DNA of 64,000 nt. Origin: an uncultured Flavobacteriaceae bacterium (GTDB lineage Bacteria > Bacteroidota > Bacteroidia > Flavobacteriales > Flavobacteriaceae). The notes below the pieces were generated by a model. That model ran no database searches. It was not told the DNA's origin and worked only from the letters and a program-made list of their open reading frames with translations. Where the stretch lies: the NCBI GenBank assembly GCA_947501845.1, contig CANMXP010000002.1:310001-374000 (forward strand), read 5' to 3'. Below, piece by piece: positions 26,403 to 35,821 of the stretch; within the stretch, counting starts at the first letter, position 1; every line of letters starts with the position of its first letter. A program made the translations under genes and the position numbers.

Positions 26403-28790
26403 ATGTTTAAATTATTTAGCAAAGATTTTTGGGACATTATTGCAAGATTGATTTTACGCAATAAAATCTCAATACTCATAGGTATTATATTGGTCACTTT
26501 ATTTTTTAGTTCAAAGTGGGACAATATGCGTTTTACTTATACCGAAGCTAATTTATTGCCAGACGAACATGAGGTAAACATAACTTACAATAACTTCTTA
26601 AAAACCTTTGGAGAAGAAGGTAATCTTATTGTACTTGGAGTTAAAGACAGTACATTTTTTACGGTTGAAAAGTTAAATGCCTGGAATAAACTTTCAGAAG
26701 ACTTTAAAAAGTATAATGAAGTCGAAACTGTTGTTTCTATTAAAGATCTTCAAAAGCTTATAAAAGATACTGAAAATGAAAAATTTAATTTAGAACCTTT
26801 TATAAAAGATTCCATTTCTTCTATTGCTCAAGTTGAAAAACTTCAGGAGGAACTCTTTGAAAAATATCCTTTTTACGATAATTTTTTATTCAATAATGAA
26901 ACCAAAACGGTTCGAACAGCTCTTTATTTAAAAAAGGATATTGTAAACACTTCTGCCAGAAAAGATTTTGTAGTCAATATTTTAATTCCACATATAGATC
27001 GTTTCGAGGAAGCAAATAATTTAGATGTTAGAATATCGGGGATGCCTTATATTAGGACTTTAAATTCACAAAACATTGTTGATGAAATTAGTTTATTTAT
27101 AGGAGCTGCATTATTGGTAACCTCCCTTATTTTCTTTCTCTTTTTCAGATCGTTCAGAGCCACCATAATTTCACTAATTGTAGTATGTATAGGGGTTATG
27201 TGGACCTTAGGTATTCTTGGTTTATTAAACTATGAAATAACCGTTTTAACAGCACTTATCCCACCGTTAATTATTGTTATTGGAATCCCTAACTGCATCT
27301 TTTTAATTAATAAATATCAGCACGAAGTAAAATTACATGGCAATAAAGTTAAATCATTGCAAAGGGTTATTACTAAAATTGGTAATGCCACTTTAATGAC
27401 CAATGTCACTACTGCTTCGGGGTTTGCCACCTTTATTTTAACAGAAAGCAAACTACTAAAAGAATTTGGTATTGTAGCCTCGTTAAGCATTCTGGCAATT
27501 TTCATTCTGTGCTTACTTATTATTCCAATTATTTACACCTTTTTACCTTATCCAAAAGAGAGGCACTTAGAGCACTTAAACAAACGATGGATAGGTGGTT
27601 TTGTAAATTGGATGGAACACATGGTACGGCAAAAACGTATCACTATTTATGCCTCTTCTGTCGTTTTACTTATTATAAGTATGATTGGTATTAACCAAAT
27701 AAAAATTTCTGGTAGTTTAATAGAAGACATGCCTAAAAAAACAGAGTTTTTTAGTGACATTCGTTTTTTTGAACAAGAGTTTAACGGCATTATGCCTTTA
27801 GAAATTATGATTGATACCAAGCGCAAAAAAGGTGTTATGAAACTTTCTACCTTAAAGCGTATGGATCAATTAGAGGACTTAATTATTGAAACTCCAGAAT
27901 TGTCCAAACCAATCTCTGTAGTTGGCTTGGTTAAGTACTCAAAACAAGCTTATTATAATGGCAATACCAAGTTTTACCAGTTGCCAACATCACAAGAAAA
28001 CAGTTTTATTTTATCGTATGCTAAAAACTCGTCTTCTGATGTAGATTTACTTAAAAACTTTGTTGATTCTACAGGGCAATATGCTCGTATAACAACATTC
28101 ATGAAAGATGTTGGAACTGATAAAATGGAACGCATTGAAGAAAATCTTCAAACTAAGATAGATAAGCTCTTTCCAAAGGAAAGATATGATGTTACCATGA
28201 CAGGCAAAGCCCTGGTCTTTCAAAAAGGCACCAAATATCTTGTTAAAAATTTAGCCATATCATTGTCGCTTGCTATCTTTTTAATCTCGCTATTCATGGC
28301 ATATATGTTTAGGTCTGGAAGAATGATTATTGTATCGTTAATTCCAAACCTGCTACCATTGTTAGTAACAGCGGGATTAATGGGTTATTTAGGTGTTCCT
28401 ATAAAACCTTCAACCATATTAGTTTTTAGTATTGCTTTTGGTATTTCTGTAGATGATACCATTCACTTTCTAGCTAAGTACCGTCAAGAACTTCAAGCCA
28501 ACCATTGGAAAATCAAAATTTCTGTTTATGGTGCTTTACGAGAAACAGGTGTAAGTATGTTCTATACATCCATCGTGCTATTCTTTGGATTTTCGGTATT
28601 TACCATTTCAAGTTTTGGTGGTACGGTAGCATTAGGTGCCTTAGTATCTGCTACCCTATTATTTGCTATGCTTTCAAACTTGCTTTTACTACCCTCTTTA
28701 TTGTTATCATTAGAACGTAGCATCGCCAATAAAGAAGTTCTTAGAGAGCCTGCCATTAATATTATTCCAGAAGAGGACGAGGAGGAATAA
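26403..28790 (+). CDS. RND-superfamily exporter (MMPL/SSD type)
   Basis: 795 residues with the two-fold RND layout: TM1 (about 20-38), a periplasmic loop, a six-helix bundle around 225-385 (LFIGAALLVTSLIFFLFFRSF; VLTALIPPLIIVIGIPNCIF), a further TM at about 417, a second loop and a second helix bundle at about 615-770 containing FGISVDDTIHFLAKYR. The GISVDDTIH helix carries the acidic residues typical of proton-driven RND proteins. MMPL relatives move lipids or hydrophobic compounds. No membrane-fusion protein or TolC gene is adjacent, so it probably works alone in the inner membrane. Confidence 0.9.
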   Translation: MFKLFSKDFWDIIARLILRNKISILIGIILVTLFFSSKWDNMRFTYTEANLLPDEHEVNITYNNFLKTFGEEGNLIVLGVKDSTFFTVEKLNAWNKLSEDFKKYNEVETVVSIKDLQKLIKDTENEKFNLEPFIKDSISSIAQVEKLQEELFEKYPFYDNFLFNNETKTVRTALYLKKDIVNTSARKDFVVNILIPHIDRFEEANNLDVRISGMPYIRTLNSQNIVDEISLFIGAALLVTSLIFFLFFRSFRATIISLIVVCIGVMWTLGILGLLNYEITVLTALIPPLIIVIGIPNCIFLINKYQHEVKLHGNKVKSLQRVITKIGNATLMTNVTTASGFATFILTESKLLKEFGIVASLSILAIFILCLLIIPIIYTFLPYPKERHLEHLNKRWIGGFVNWMEHMVRQKRITIYASSVVLLIISMIGINQIKISGSLIEDMPKKTEFFSDIRFFEQEFNGIMPLEIMIDTKRKKGVMKLSTLKRMDQLEDLIIETPELSKPISVVGLVKYSKQAYYNGNTKFYQLPTSQENSFILSYAKNSSSDVDLLKNFVDSTGQYARITTFMKDVGTDKMERIEENLQTKIDKLFPKERYDVTMTGKALVFQKGTKYLVKNLAISLSLAIFLISLFMAYMFRSGRMIIVSLIPNLLPLLVTAGLMGYLGVPIKPSTILVFSIAFGISVDDTIHFLAKYRQELQANHWKIKISVYGALRETGVSMFYTSIVLFFGFSVFTISSFGGTVALGALVSATLLFAMLSNLLLLPSLLLSLERSIANKEVLREPAINIIPEEDEEE

Positions 28791-28832
28791 ATTCCAACAA
28801 AACAGGTTTCGTTTTTTAAAATTTGATGCTCG

Positions 28833-28852
28833 AAAGCCAATTGGCTTTTTTA
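28833..28852 (+). terminator. Terminator between exporter gene and asnS
   Basis: Palindrome AAAGCC-AATT-GGCTTT followed by TTT, 26 nt before the asnS start. Confidence 0.7.
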
Positions 28853-28878
28853 TCTTTACATTTTAAATTTTAACACAT

Positions 28879-30312
28879 ATGAAGTCACGGACTGTTTCAG
28901 AATTATTATCTCAGGATATTGTTTTTCCAGAAGTAGAAATTAAAGGTTGGGTTAGAACTTTTAGGGCAAACCGTTTTATTGCTTTAAATGATGGTTCTAC
29001 GCTAAGTAATATTCAATGTGTTGTAGATTTTGAAAAATTCGACGAAGCCCTTTTAAAGCGTATTACTACTGGAGCAGCTGTATATATTAAAGGAGAATTA
29101 GTTGAAAGTCAAGGAAAAGGACAAAAGGTCGAAATACAAGTAAACCAATTAGATATTTTAGGAGATTCAGACCCTGAAAGCTATCCTATTCAGCCTAAAA
29201 AACATTCGTTTGAGTTTTTACGAGAAAATGCCCATTTGCGTACCCGCACCAACACATTTAGTGCCGTTATGCGTTTACGTTCAGCATTGTCGTTTGCCAT
29301 TCATAAGTATTTTAATAAAAATGGCTTTTACTACATGCATGCGCCTATTATAACAGGAAGTGATGCCGAAGGTGCTGGAGAAATGTTTAAAGTTTCTAAT
29401 CTAGATGCAAAAAACCCTCCACTAAATGATGAAGGCAATATAGATTACTCGAAAGATTTCTTTGGAAAAGAAACCAATTTAACCGTTTCTGGTCAGCTTG
29501 AAGCCGAGACTTATGCTATGTCTTTAGGCAAAGTATATACATTTGGACCTACTTTTAGAGCAGAAAATTCAAATACATCACGTCACCTAGCGGAATTCTG
29601 GATGATTGAGCCCGAAGTCGCTTTTATGGATCTGGCTGGCAATATGGATTTGGCTGAAGATTTTATGAAATCTGTTATAAAATACATTTTAGATAATAAT
29701 CGTGAAGATTTAGAGTTTCTAGATAAGCGTTTACAAGATGAGGACAAAACAAAGCCTCAAGCCGAAAGAAACGACATGGCTTTAATTGAAAAACTGAATT
29801 TTGTAACAGATAATCATTTTAAGCGTGTTAGTTATACAGAGGCTATTGATATTTTACGCAATAGCAAACCCAATAAGAAAAAGAAATTTAAATATTTAAT
29901 TAACGAATGGGGAACAGATTTACAGAGTGAACATGAGCGTTTTCTTGTAGAAAAACACTTTAAATGCCCTGTGATACTATTTGATTACCCAGCCAATATA
30001 AAAGCGTTTTATATGCGTTTAAACGACGATGGTAAAACGGTGCGTGCCATGGATATTTTATTCCCAGGTATAGGCGAAATTGTTGGTGGTGCACAACGCG
30101 AAGAGCGATTAGATATTTTAAAACAAAGAATGGCAGCCATAAACATTCCAGAAGAAGACCTTTGGTGGTATTTAGATTTACGAAAATATGGCACGGCAGT
30201 TCACTCTGGTTTTGGATTAGGTTTTGAGCGCTTGGTTATGTTTGCAACAGGGATGAGTAATATTAGAGATGTTATTCCTTTTCCAAGAACACCACAAAAT
30301 GCAGAATTTTAA
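28879..30312 (+). CDS. asnS: Asparaginyl-tRNA synthetase
   Basis: 477 residues. OB-fold anticodon-binding domain (about 15-105, GWVRTFRANRFIALNDGS), then the class II catalytic core with motif 2 (GPTFRAENSNTSRHLAEFWMIEPE) and motif 3 (GFGLGFERLVMFATGMSNIRD), ending PFPRTPQNAEF. Charges tRNA-Asn with asparagine. Lone gene ahead of rpoN, which follows after 69 nt. Confidence 0.97.
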   Translation: MKSRTVSELLSQDIVFPEVEIKGWVRTFRANRFIALNDGSTLSNIQCVVDFEKFDEALLKRITTGAAVYIKGELVESQGKGQKVEIQVNQLDILGDSDPESYPIQPKKHSFEFLRENAHLRTRTNTFSAVMRLRSALSFAIHKYFNKNGFYYMHAPIITGSDAEGAGEMFKVSNLDAKNPPLNDEGNIDYSKDFFGKETNLTVSGQLEAETYAMSLGKVYTFGPTFRAENSNTSRHLAEFWMIEPEVAFMDLAGNMDLAEDFMKSVIKYILDNNREDLEFLDKRLQDEDKTKPQAERNDMALIEKLNFVTDNHFKRVSYTEAIDILRNSKPNKKKKFKYLINEWGTDLQSEHERFLVEKHFKCPVILFDYPANIKAFYMRLNDDGKTVRAMDILFPGIGEIVGGAQREERLDILKQRMAAINIPEEDLWWYLDLRKYGTAVHSGFGLGFERLVMFATGMSNIRDVIPFPRTPQNAEF

Positions 30313-30381
30313 AAACAATAGTTATTTGGCTATTTACAGGTAAAAGTTTTTTTTTACTTTTATCTTAAACCAAATCAGAAT

Positions 30382-31839
30382 ATGCTAAAGCAATATTTAC
30401 AATTTAAATTATCCCAAAAATTATCACCGCAGCAAATTCAATTAATGAAATTGATACAGTTGCCTACGCAAGCTTTCGAACAACGTTTAAAACAAGAATT
30501 GGAAGAAAACCCAGCTCTTGAAGGAGGAAAAGCTGATAATGATGGTGAATACGATTCTGAGTTTGATAATGCAGAAGATTTTAATGACAGCGAATCTATA
30601 AATGCAGATGATATTAATGTTGATGAATATTTGAGTGATGATGAAATCCCCGATTACCGTACTCAGGCAAATAATTACAGCAACGATGATGAAGACAGAA
30701 CCATGCCCTACGCCGCGGGAACCTCTTTCACGCAACATTTAATCAATCAATTAAACACCTATCGTCTTGATGATGAAGAACGTGAAATTGCAGAGTTTTT
30801 AGTAGGTAGCGTTGATGAAAGCGGTTACATACGAAGAGAGCTGAGTGACATTATGGACGATTTGGCTTTTACGCAAAACGTTTATACTACTGAAGAAAAG
30901 ATTGAAGACGTTCTAAAAATTGTACACCAATTAGATCCTGCAGGTGTTGGAGCCAGAAGCCTTCAAGAATGTTTAAGCATCCAACTGCATAGAAGAGAAA
31001 AAACACAACCATGTGAGTTAGCAATTAATATTATTGATAATGCCTTCGATCAGTTTACAAAAAAGCACTACAAAAAGTTAATTCAAAAATTTGACATATC
31101 CGAGGCACAGCTAAAAGAAGCCATTTCAGAAATTGAACATTTAAATCCAAAGCCAGGAGGCTCCTATGCCGGAAATAACAGAATTGTTGAACATGTCGTT
31201 CCAGATTTTGCTATTAAAATTGTAGATGGGGAATTAGAGCTAACACTTAATGGAAGAAATGCACCAGAATTACACGTATCTAGAGAGTACAATAACATGC
31301 TCAAAGGATATAAGGACACTAAAGATAAATCTAAGTCGCAAAAAGATGCCGTTATTTTCATTAAACAAAAGCTAGATGCTGCAAAATGGTTTATTGAGGC
31401 TATAAAACAACGTCAACAAACTTTATTTGTTACCATGAGTGCTATTATGCATTATCAAAAAGACTATTTTTTAACAGGTGACGAGCGTAACTTAAAGCCA
31501 ATGATTCTTAAAGATGTTGCCGACGAAATTTCTATGGATGTTTCAACAGTGTCAAGAGTAGCAAATAGTAAGTACGTCGACACCCCTTACGGCACAAAAC
31601 TAATTAAAGAGTTTTTCTCTGAATCCATGAAAAATGATCAGGGAGAAGATGTCTCTACTAGAGAAATAAAAAAAATATTAGAGACGGTCATAGAAGAAGA
31701 AAACAAAAAGAAACCTCTAACCGATGAAACTTTAGCAACTATTTTAAAAGAAAAAGGGTATCCTATTGCCCGTCGTACTGTTGCAAAATATAGAGAGCAA
31801 TTAGATATTCCTGTTGCCCGATTACGTAAAAAAATATAA
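30382..31839 (+). CDS. rpoN: RNA polymerase sigma-54 factor
   Basis: 485 residues. Region I with QKLSPQQIQLMKLIQLP and QELEENPALE, an acidic region II (about 50-110, Asp/Glu-rich), the core-binding domain, a helix-turn-helix (ADEISMDVSTVSRVANSKY) and the C-terminal RpoN box ARRTVAKYRE. Recognises -24/-12 promoters with AAA+ activators; none of those activators is encoded here. The next membrane gene starts at the last base of the stop codon (ATAATG overlap). Confidence 0.97.
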   Translation: MLKQYLQFKLSQKLSPQQIQLMKLIQLPTQAFEQRLKQELEENPALEGGKADNDGEYDSEFDNAEDFNDSESINADDINVDEYLSDDEIPDYRTQANNYSNDDEDRTMPYAAGTSFTQHLINQLNTYRLDDEEREIAEFLVGSVDESGYIRRELSDIMDDLAFTQNVYTTEEKIEDVLKIVHQLDPAGVGARSLQECLSIQLHRREKTQPCELAINIIDNAFDQFTKKHYKKLIQKFDISEAQLKEAISEIEHLNPKPGGSYAGNNRIVEHVVPDFAIKIVDGELELTLNGRNAPELHVSREYNNMLKGYKDTKDKSKSQKDAVIFIKQKLDAAKWFIEAIKQRQQTLFVTMSAIMHYQKDYFLTGDERNLKPMILKDVADEISMDVSTVSRVANSKYVDTPYGTKLIKEFFSESMKNDQGEDVSTREIKKILETVIEEENKKKPLTDETLATILKEKGYPIARRTVAKYREQLDIPVARLRKKI

Positions 31840-32444
31840 TGGATAAAATACTTAGAAGTATCTCATATATTTTTCATCCATTATTTATGCCTTTACTGGG
31901 TGTCCTTTTCTATTTTGATAACTCGCCGCGGTTTATTCCTAAAGAAATAGTAAAAGCAAAGTTAGTATCCCTTTTTATACTAACCGTTATTTTACCTATT
32001 CTCCTTTATTTTTTATTAAAAACATTGGGCAAAGTAAAATCAATTTATCTAAAAACAACAAAAGAGCGTATTGTTCCTCTAATACTAAATTGTTTCGTAA
32101 TTATAATCGTGTTACAACGTATTATAACACCTTCTCAAATTATAGAGCTTTATTTTTTCTTTGTTGGCATACTAATCTCTACCATGGCTTGCTTAATGTT
32201 AGCCTTTTTTAAATTTAAAGCTAGCATACATATGATCGCTATTTCTGGATTATTTATGTTTTTTGTTATTCTAAGCATACATTTTAGTATAAATATTAAT
32301 AATACACTAGCTTTTGTGGTGATTATAATGGGTGCTATTGCTACATCCAGACTACACTTAAATGCACATACTTATAAAGAACTTATTATGGGGGGTTTTG
32401 TTGGAATGCTTCCTCAGTTAATTTTAGTACCTTATTGGTTATAA
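31839..32444 (+). CDS. Multi-pass membrane protein, PAP2-like remnant
   Basis: 201 residues with about six TM helices. The segment SRLHLNAHTYKEL resembles the SR-x5-H motif of PAP2 phosphatases, and KASIHMIAISG resembles the earlier His motif, but the full catalytic set is not clear. Coupled to rpoN by a one-base overlap, an arrangement seen in flavobacteria. Lipid-phosphate chemistry is only a guess. Its end overlaps the convergent barrel gene by 6 nt. Confidence 0.7.
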   Translation: MDKILRSISYIFHPLFMPLLGVLFYFDNSPRFIPKEIVKAKLVSLFILTVILPILLYFLLKTLGKVKSIYLKTTKERIVPLILNCFVIIIVLQRIITPSQIIELYFFFVGILISTMACLMLAFFKFKASIHMIAISGLFMFFVILSIHFSININNTLAFVVIIMGAIATSRLHLNAHTYKELIMGGFVGMLPQLILVPYWL

Positions 32445-33134
32445 AATATAAAACATCAATCCTACTTTTATGGCATTCATATCAATTTGATTACCATTTA
32501 AACTAGCATCGCCAGAAAAAATAGGATTTAAGGCGTAATACAAAAATAAATTCCAAGTATTATAACCTGCACTGAGTGTTAAACCGTATTGAAAGTTATT
32601 AAAATCTTCAATATTAGTATGCCTCAGCTTACCTAAATCACCTCTATACTTAGTCGTGTGGGCAAATACATAACCTAATTTAAACCCAGTATATATACGC
32701 CAAAAATTATAATCTGTTGCTGTAGATGTTCGCCACCTAAACTCAATGGGAAGTTCTATTAAATGACTAGAAAACTTGTTTTTAGCATATGTACTACTAT
32801 TATCCAAAACAGTATAAGTGGTGTTACCCATAACATCTTTATTTATGAGTAAATTTTGATTAAACGAATTGGCAGAATATCCAAGTCCTATACCTATGGC
32901 TATATTTCTATTTTTATTAATAGGCATATCTTTAATAAACCCAAGATGAAACCCTAAAGAAAAACCACTTTGAGAAACATCTGTTGGTCTTTTGCCCAGT
33001 AAGTTATAAGTTATACCTGCATAAAACTGATCTTCCTTGTAGAGCGAATCAATGACTTGCTCATTAACCTCTTGAGCAAAACAGTAAGTAAAGCTACTTG
33101 TTAAAAAAAATAGGACAATAAATAAATATTTCAT
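32439..33134 (-). CDS. PorT-family outer-membrane barrel protein
   Basis: Start placed at ATG 33134, which begins a clear signal peptide (MKYLFIVLFFLTSS...CFAQ); the frame extends 30 nt upstream. 231 residues. Strands such as GFSLGFHLGFIKDMPI, IAIGIGLGYSAN, LIELPIEFRWR and YGLTLSAGYNTWNLFLYYAL mark an eight-stranded PorT/OmpA-like barrel. It follows the exbB-exbD-exbD string on the same strand, but a strong terminator at 33197-33228 separates them. Not shown to be the T9SS component itself. Confidence 0.75.
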   Translation of the reverse strand: MKYLFIVLFFLTSSFTYCFAQEVNEQVIDSLYKEDQFYAGITYNLLGKRPTDVSQSGFSLGFHLGFIKDMPINKNRNIAIGIGLGYSANSFNQNLLINKDVMGNTTYTVLDNSSTYAKNKFSSHLIELPIEFRWRTSTATDYNFWRIYTGFKLGYVFAHTTKYRGDLGKLRHTNIEDFNNFQYGLTLSAGYNTWNLFLYYALNPIFSGDASLNGNQIDMNAIKVGLMFYIL

Positions 33135-33196
33135 TAATAATTCTGTTATTCTACTTAGGTACAATTATAACTAAAATTGTATAGGTTTTAAAAATA

Positions 33197-33228
33197 AAAA
33201 GGCGTTTTGATAAATCAAAACGCCTTTT
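33197..33228. terminator. Terminator of the exbB-exbD operon
   Basis: Perfect 14-bp stem (AAAAGGCGTTTTGA / TCAAAACGCCTTTT), loop TAAA, A/T tracts on both sides. Confidence 0.92.
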
Positions 33229-33253
33229 ATATAAAATTATTAAGAGTATAAAA

Positions 33254-33730
33254 CTATTCTCTTCCTAGTACAGAACCTTTTTTAGTAGTGTAGTTAATTT
33301 TAAGCGCATTTACTTTTCTTAACTCTTGCTTAATATCTCCAATTAAGCCCATATTAGCATCACTATCTACTTTCAAAGCCGTTGTTAAAAATGGAATTAA
33401 CTCTTCACGTTTTGAAGCTCTCTCTGCAGCTATAAAAGCAGCTACATCTTTTACACTAGCAAAATCGTCGTTAAGTTGTATTCTAGCCTCTTTACCATAC
33501 TGTGTATAATTAGCACTTGGTTTACCAGCATAGATATACATAACTAAATCTTTTTTATCTAGTTTTTCTACTTGATCTGCAAACGGTAAATTATTTTCAA
33601 TTTTCAAGGTGTTTTGCCTCATTACTGTAGCCACCATAAAGAAGAATAATAACATAAATACAATATCTGGTAAAGATGCTGTATTAACCGCTGGCATGTC
33701 ACCGCCTTTTTTCTTTTTAAATTTAGACAT
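33254..33730 (-). CDS. ExbD/TolR-type biopolymer transporter (second copy)
   Basis: 158 residues: short cytoplasmic N-terminus (MSKFKKKKGGDMPAVNTASLPD), one TM helix (IVFMLLFFFMVATVM) with the membrane Asp just before it, then a periplasmic TolR-like domain ending MNALKINYTTKKGS-type sequence. Works with ExbB as a proton-motive-force-driven motor for TonB-type energy transfer. Lies 17 nt after the first exbD. Paired non-identical ExbD copies are normal in Bacteroidota. Confidence 0.92.
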   Translation of the reverse strand: MSKFKKKKGGDMPAVNTASLPDIVFMLLFFFMVATVMRQNTLKIENNLPFADQVEKLDKKDLVMYIYAGKPSANYTQYGKEARIQLNDDFASVKDVAAFIAAERASKREELIPFLTTALKVDSDANMGLIGDIKQELRKVNALKINYTTKKGSVLGRE

Positions 33731-33747
33731 ATTTATAGAATGTTAAA

Positions 33748-34335
33748 TTATTGTACTTCTGAAAGCTTTTGCGGATAATCAACTTTTATTTGATCTATCT
33801 TAGCTTTTAAGTTTTCCTTATTCCCTGGCCAGTTTACATCTTTATAATCTGCTTGCATTTCTGCAAAAGACTTTCCATAAAGGGCTTGCGCTCTAGTGTC
33901 CCTTAATTCATTATAAGCTGCTACTAATTCATTTTGAACAGCTATATAAGTCTTATAAGTTGTTTCACGCTCATTCTTTAAAGATATAATTGCTTTATCT
34001 GGATTATCAGAAGATGACCCATCTTTCTTCCCTTGACAGTAGTCACAAGACCCATCGCCGCCGTTATCTAAAAACTCAACAGCTGCTGCCCTTAAATCTT
34101 CAAGTTCCATTAACTCATCTTCTACAAGCAACTGATCTTTACCATTTAATAATACAGTAAAAATATTTCTTTGTTTGATAACAACATCTTCTTCAGATTC
34201 TTCCATTGGAGGAAGTTTTCTGTTAATTCCAGAATCTGTTTCAATAGTCGTTGTTACTAAGAAAAATATTAATAGTAAGAATGCGATGTCGGCCATGGAG
34301 CCTGCATTTACTTCTGGTGCTGCTCTTTTTGCCAT
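33748..34335 (-). CDS. ExbD-type biopolymer transporter with CxxC insert (first copy)
   Basis: 195 residues: MAKRAAPEVNAGSMADIAFLL (membrane Asp before the TM helix), TM at about 16-32, then a periplasmic region with a distinctive insert holding CDYC (a possible disulfide or metal pair) and a helical part (AVQNELVAAYNELRD). This form with a CxxC insert recurs in flavobacteria. Part of the exbB operon. Confidence 0.9.
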   Translation of the reverse strand: MAKRAAPEVNAGSMADIAFLLLIFFLVTTTIETDSGINRKLPPMEESEEDVVIKQRNIFTVLLNGKDQLLVEDELMELEDLRAAAVEFLDNGGDGSCDYCQGKKDGSSSDNPDKAIISLKNERETTYKTYIAVQNELVAAYNELRDTRAQALYGKSFAEMQADYKDVNWPGNKENLKAKIDQIKVDYPQKLSEVQ

Positions 34336-34343
34336 AATTTATT

Positions 34344-34775
34344 TTATTTATTAAATATTTTTTTTACTCCAGAGTATGCCATTGATGCAATAGCTAAAAA
34401 GGCTAATACATAAAATGCATATAATCCAGCGCCTACTTTTTTAGATGTCGATTCAGTAACATCTAGCCCCTTATCTGTAAAAGGTTTTAGATCTAAATCT
34501 GTACCCGAGGATATGGAATAAGAAATAAGAATAATGGCTAAAAAAGCACCAACAGTCATTAAAGTCTTTTTAATATTTCCTGCAAATAGTCCTTTTAACA
34601 CAAATAATAAAACCATTACCAATATTAGCCCAAGTACAATATATGCAATGTATAGCATATTTCCGCTCATACTCAAAGCACTTTCTTCATCTCCTGCTAT
34701 AATCATTAGCGCAAAAATCGCGCCAATAATAGCAAGAGCAAAAGCTATTATTTTTAAAATTTTATGTGATTTCAT
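34344..34775 (-). CDS. Four-TM hypothetical protein of the exb operon
   Basis: 143 residues with four TM helices (about 8-26, 38-60, 72-88 and 120-136) joined by short loops, one of them carrying Asp/Lys-rich sequence. Not matched to a named family. Its constant position between exbB and exbD in flavobacteria suggests an accessory subunit of this TonB-energising complex (inference). Gaps are 8 nt to exbD and 19 nt from exbB. Confidence 0.8.
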   Translation of the reverse strand: MKSHKILKIIAFALAIIGAIFALMIIAGDEESALSMSGNMLYIAYIVLGLILVMVLLFVLKGLFAGNIKKTLMTVGAFLAIILISYSISSGTDLDLKPFTDKGLDVTESTSKKVGAGLYAFYVLAFLAIASMAYSGVKKIFNK

Positions 34776-34794
34776 AATTTTTTATATTTAATTA

Positions 34795-35580
34795 TTACTT
34801 TTTATTTCTAATTAATAGATCCATTAACGTAATAGAAGCATCTTCCATATCGTTAACAATGCTATCAATTTTAGCAATAATATAATTGTAAAAAATTTGA
34901 AGTATAATAGCGACTATCAAACCGAATACAGTTGTTAAAAGTGCTACTTTAATACCACCAGCAACAAGAGATGGTTGCATATCTCCAGCAGCTTCAATTT
35001 TATCGAATGCTTGAATCATACCTATTACCGTACCCATGAAACCAAGCATTGGTGCCAAAGCGATAAATAATGAAATCCAAGATACGTTTTTCTCTAATTG
35101 ACCCATTTGAACACCTCCGTAAGCAACAACAGCTTTTTCTGCAGCTTCAATACCTTCATCTGTTCTATCTAATCCTTGATAATAAATAGACGCAATAGGC
35201 CCTTTTGTATTTCTACATACTTCTTTTGCAGCTTCAACACCTCCAGAAGACAAGGCATCTTCTACGTTTTGTGTTAATTTCTTTGTGTTTGTTGTTGAAA
35301 GGTTTAAAAAGATAATTCTTTCTATAGCAATTGCTAATCCAAGAATTAAACATAATAATACAATCCCCATAAAACCAGCTCCACCTTCAATAAAACGTTT
35401 TTTCAATTCTTGATGAAATCCAAGAGGCTCATCCGCTGTGGCTGCAGCCTCAGTTTCTTCTTGAATAGTATTAACAGTAGTAGTTGTTACAGCTGTATTT
35501 GTGTTTGCAATTGTTGTTGCGTTAGTAGTTCCAAATGCCACCATTCCTGTTATGGCAAGGATAGAAAATAATCTTTTCAT
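34795..35580 (-). CDS. ExbB/TolQ/MotA-type proton channel protein
   Basis: 261 residues with an N-terminal signal-like helix, a Thr-rich spacer, then TM at about 70-92 and the conserved pair near the C-terminus (SLFIALAPMLGFMGTVIGMIQAF and LLTTVFGLIVAIILQIFYNY). The Thr/Ala spacer and the extra N-terminal helix are common in Bacteroidota ExbB. First gene of the operon; a TATCTTTA -7-like box lies shortly upstream. Confidence 0.93.
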   Translation of the reverse strand: MKRLFSILAITGMVAFGTTNATTIANTNTAVTTTTVNTIQEETEAAATADEPLGFHQELKKRFIEGGAGFMGIVLLCLILGLAIAIERIIFLNLSTTNTKKLTQNVEDALSSGGVEAAKEVCRNTKGPIASIYYQGLDRTDEGIEAAEKAVVAYGGVQMGQLEKNVSWISLFIALAPMLGFMGTVIGMIQAFDKIEAAGDMQPSLVAGGIKVALLTTVFGLIVAIILQIFYNYIIAKIDSIVNDMEDASITLMDLLIRNKK

Positions 35581-35653
35581 GTTCTAGATCTTAAATATAT
35601 TAGTTAAAGTGTTAAAGATATTAAAAAAAAAGCAATTAAAAATAAAATAACAG

Positions 35654-35741
35654 CAGAGAGGAAGGGATTCGAACCCTCGATACGCTTTTGACGTATACAC
35701 ACTTTCCAGGCGTGCGCCTTCGACCACTCGGCCACCTCTCT
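35654..35741 (-). tRNA. tRNA-Ser (anticodon GGA)
   Basis: 88-nt minus-strand cloverleaf: acceptor AGAGAGG/CCTCTCT with discriminator G, anticodon stem CACGC/GTGTG with loop CTGGAAA giving GGA, a long variable arm (class II tRNA) and T-loop TTCGAAT. CCA not encoded. Confidence 0.96.
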
Positions 35742-35821
35742 GTAATTTTTTATTGCATTTTAATTACAGGGGCTCAAATAACAAAAAAATCTTTGAACGT
35801 TAAAATTTTCAGAGTTAATTT

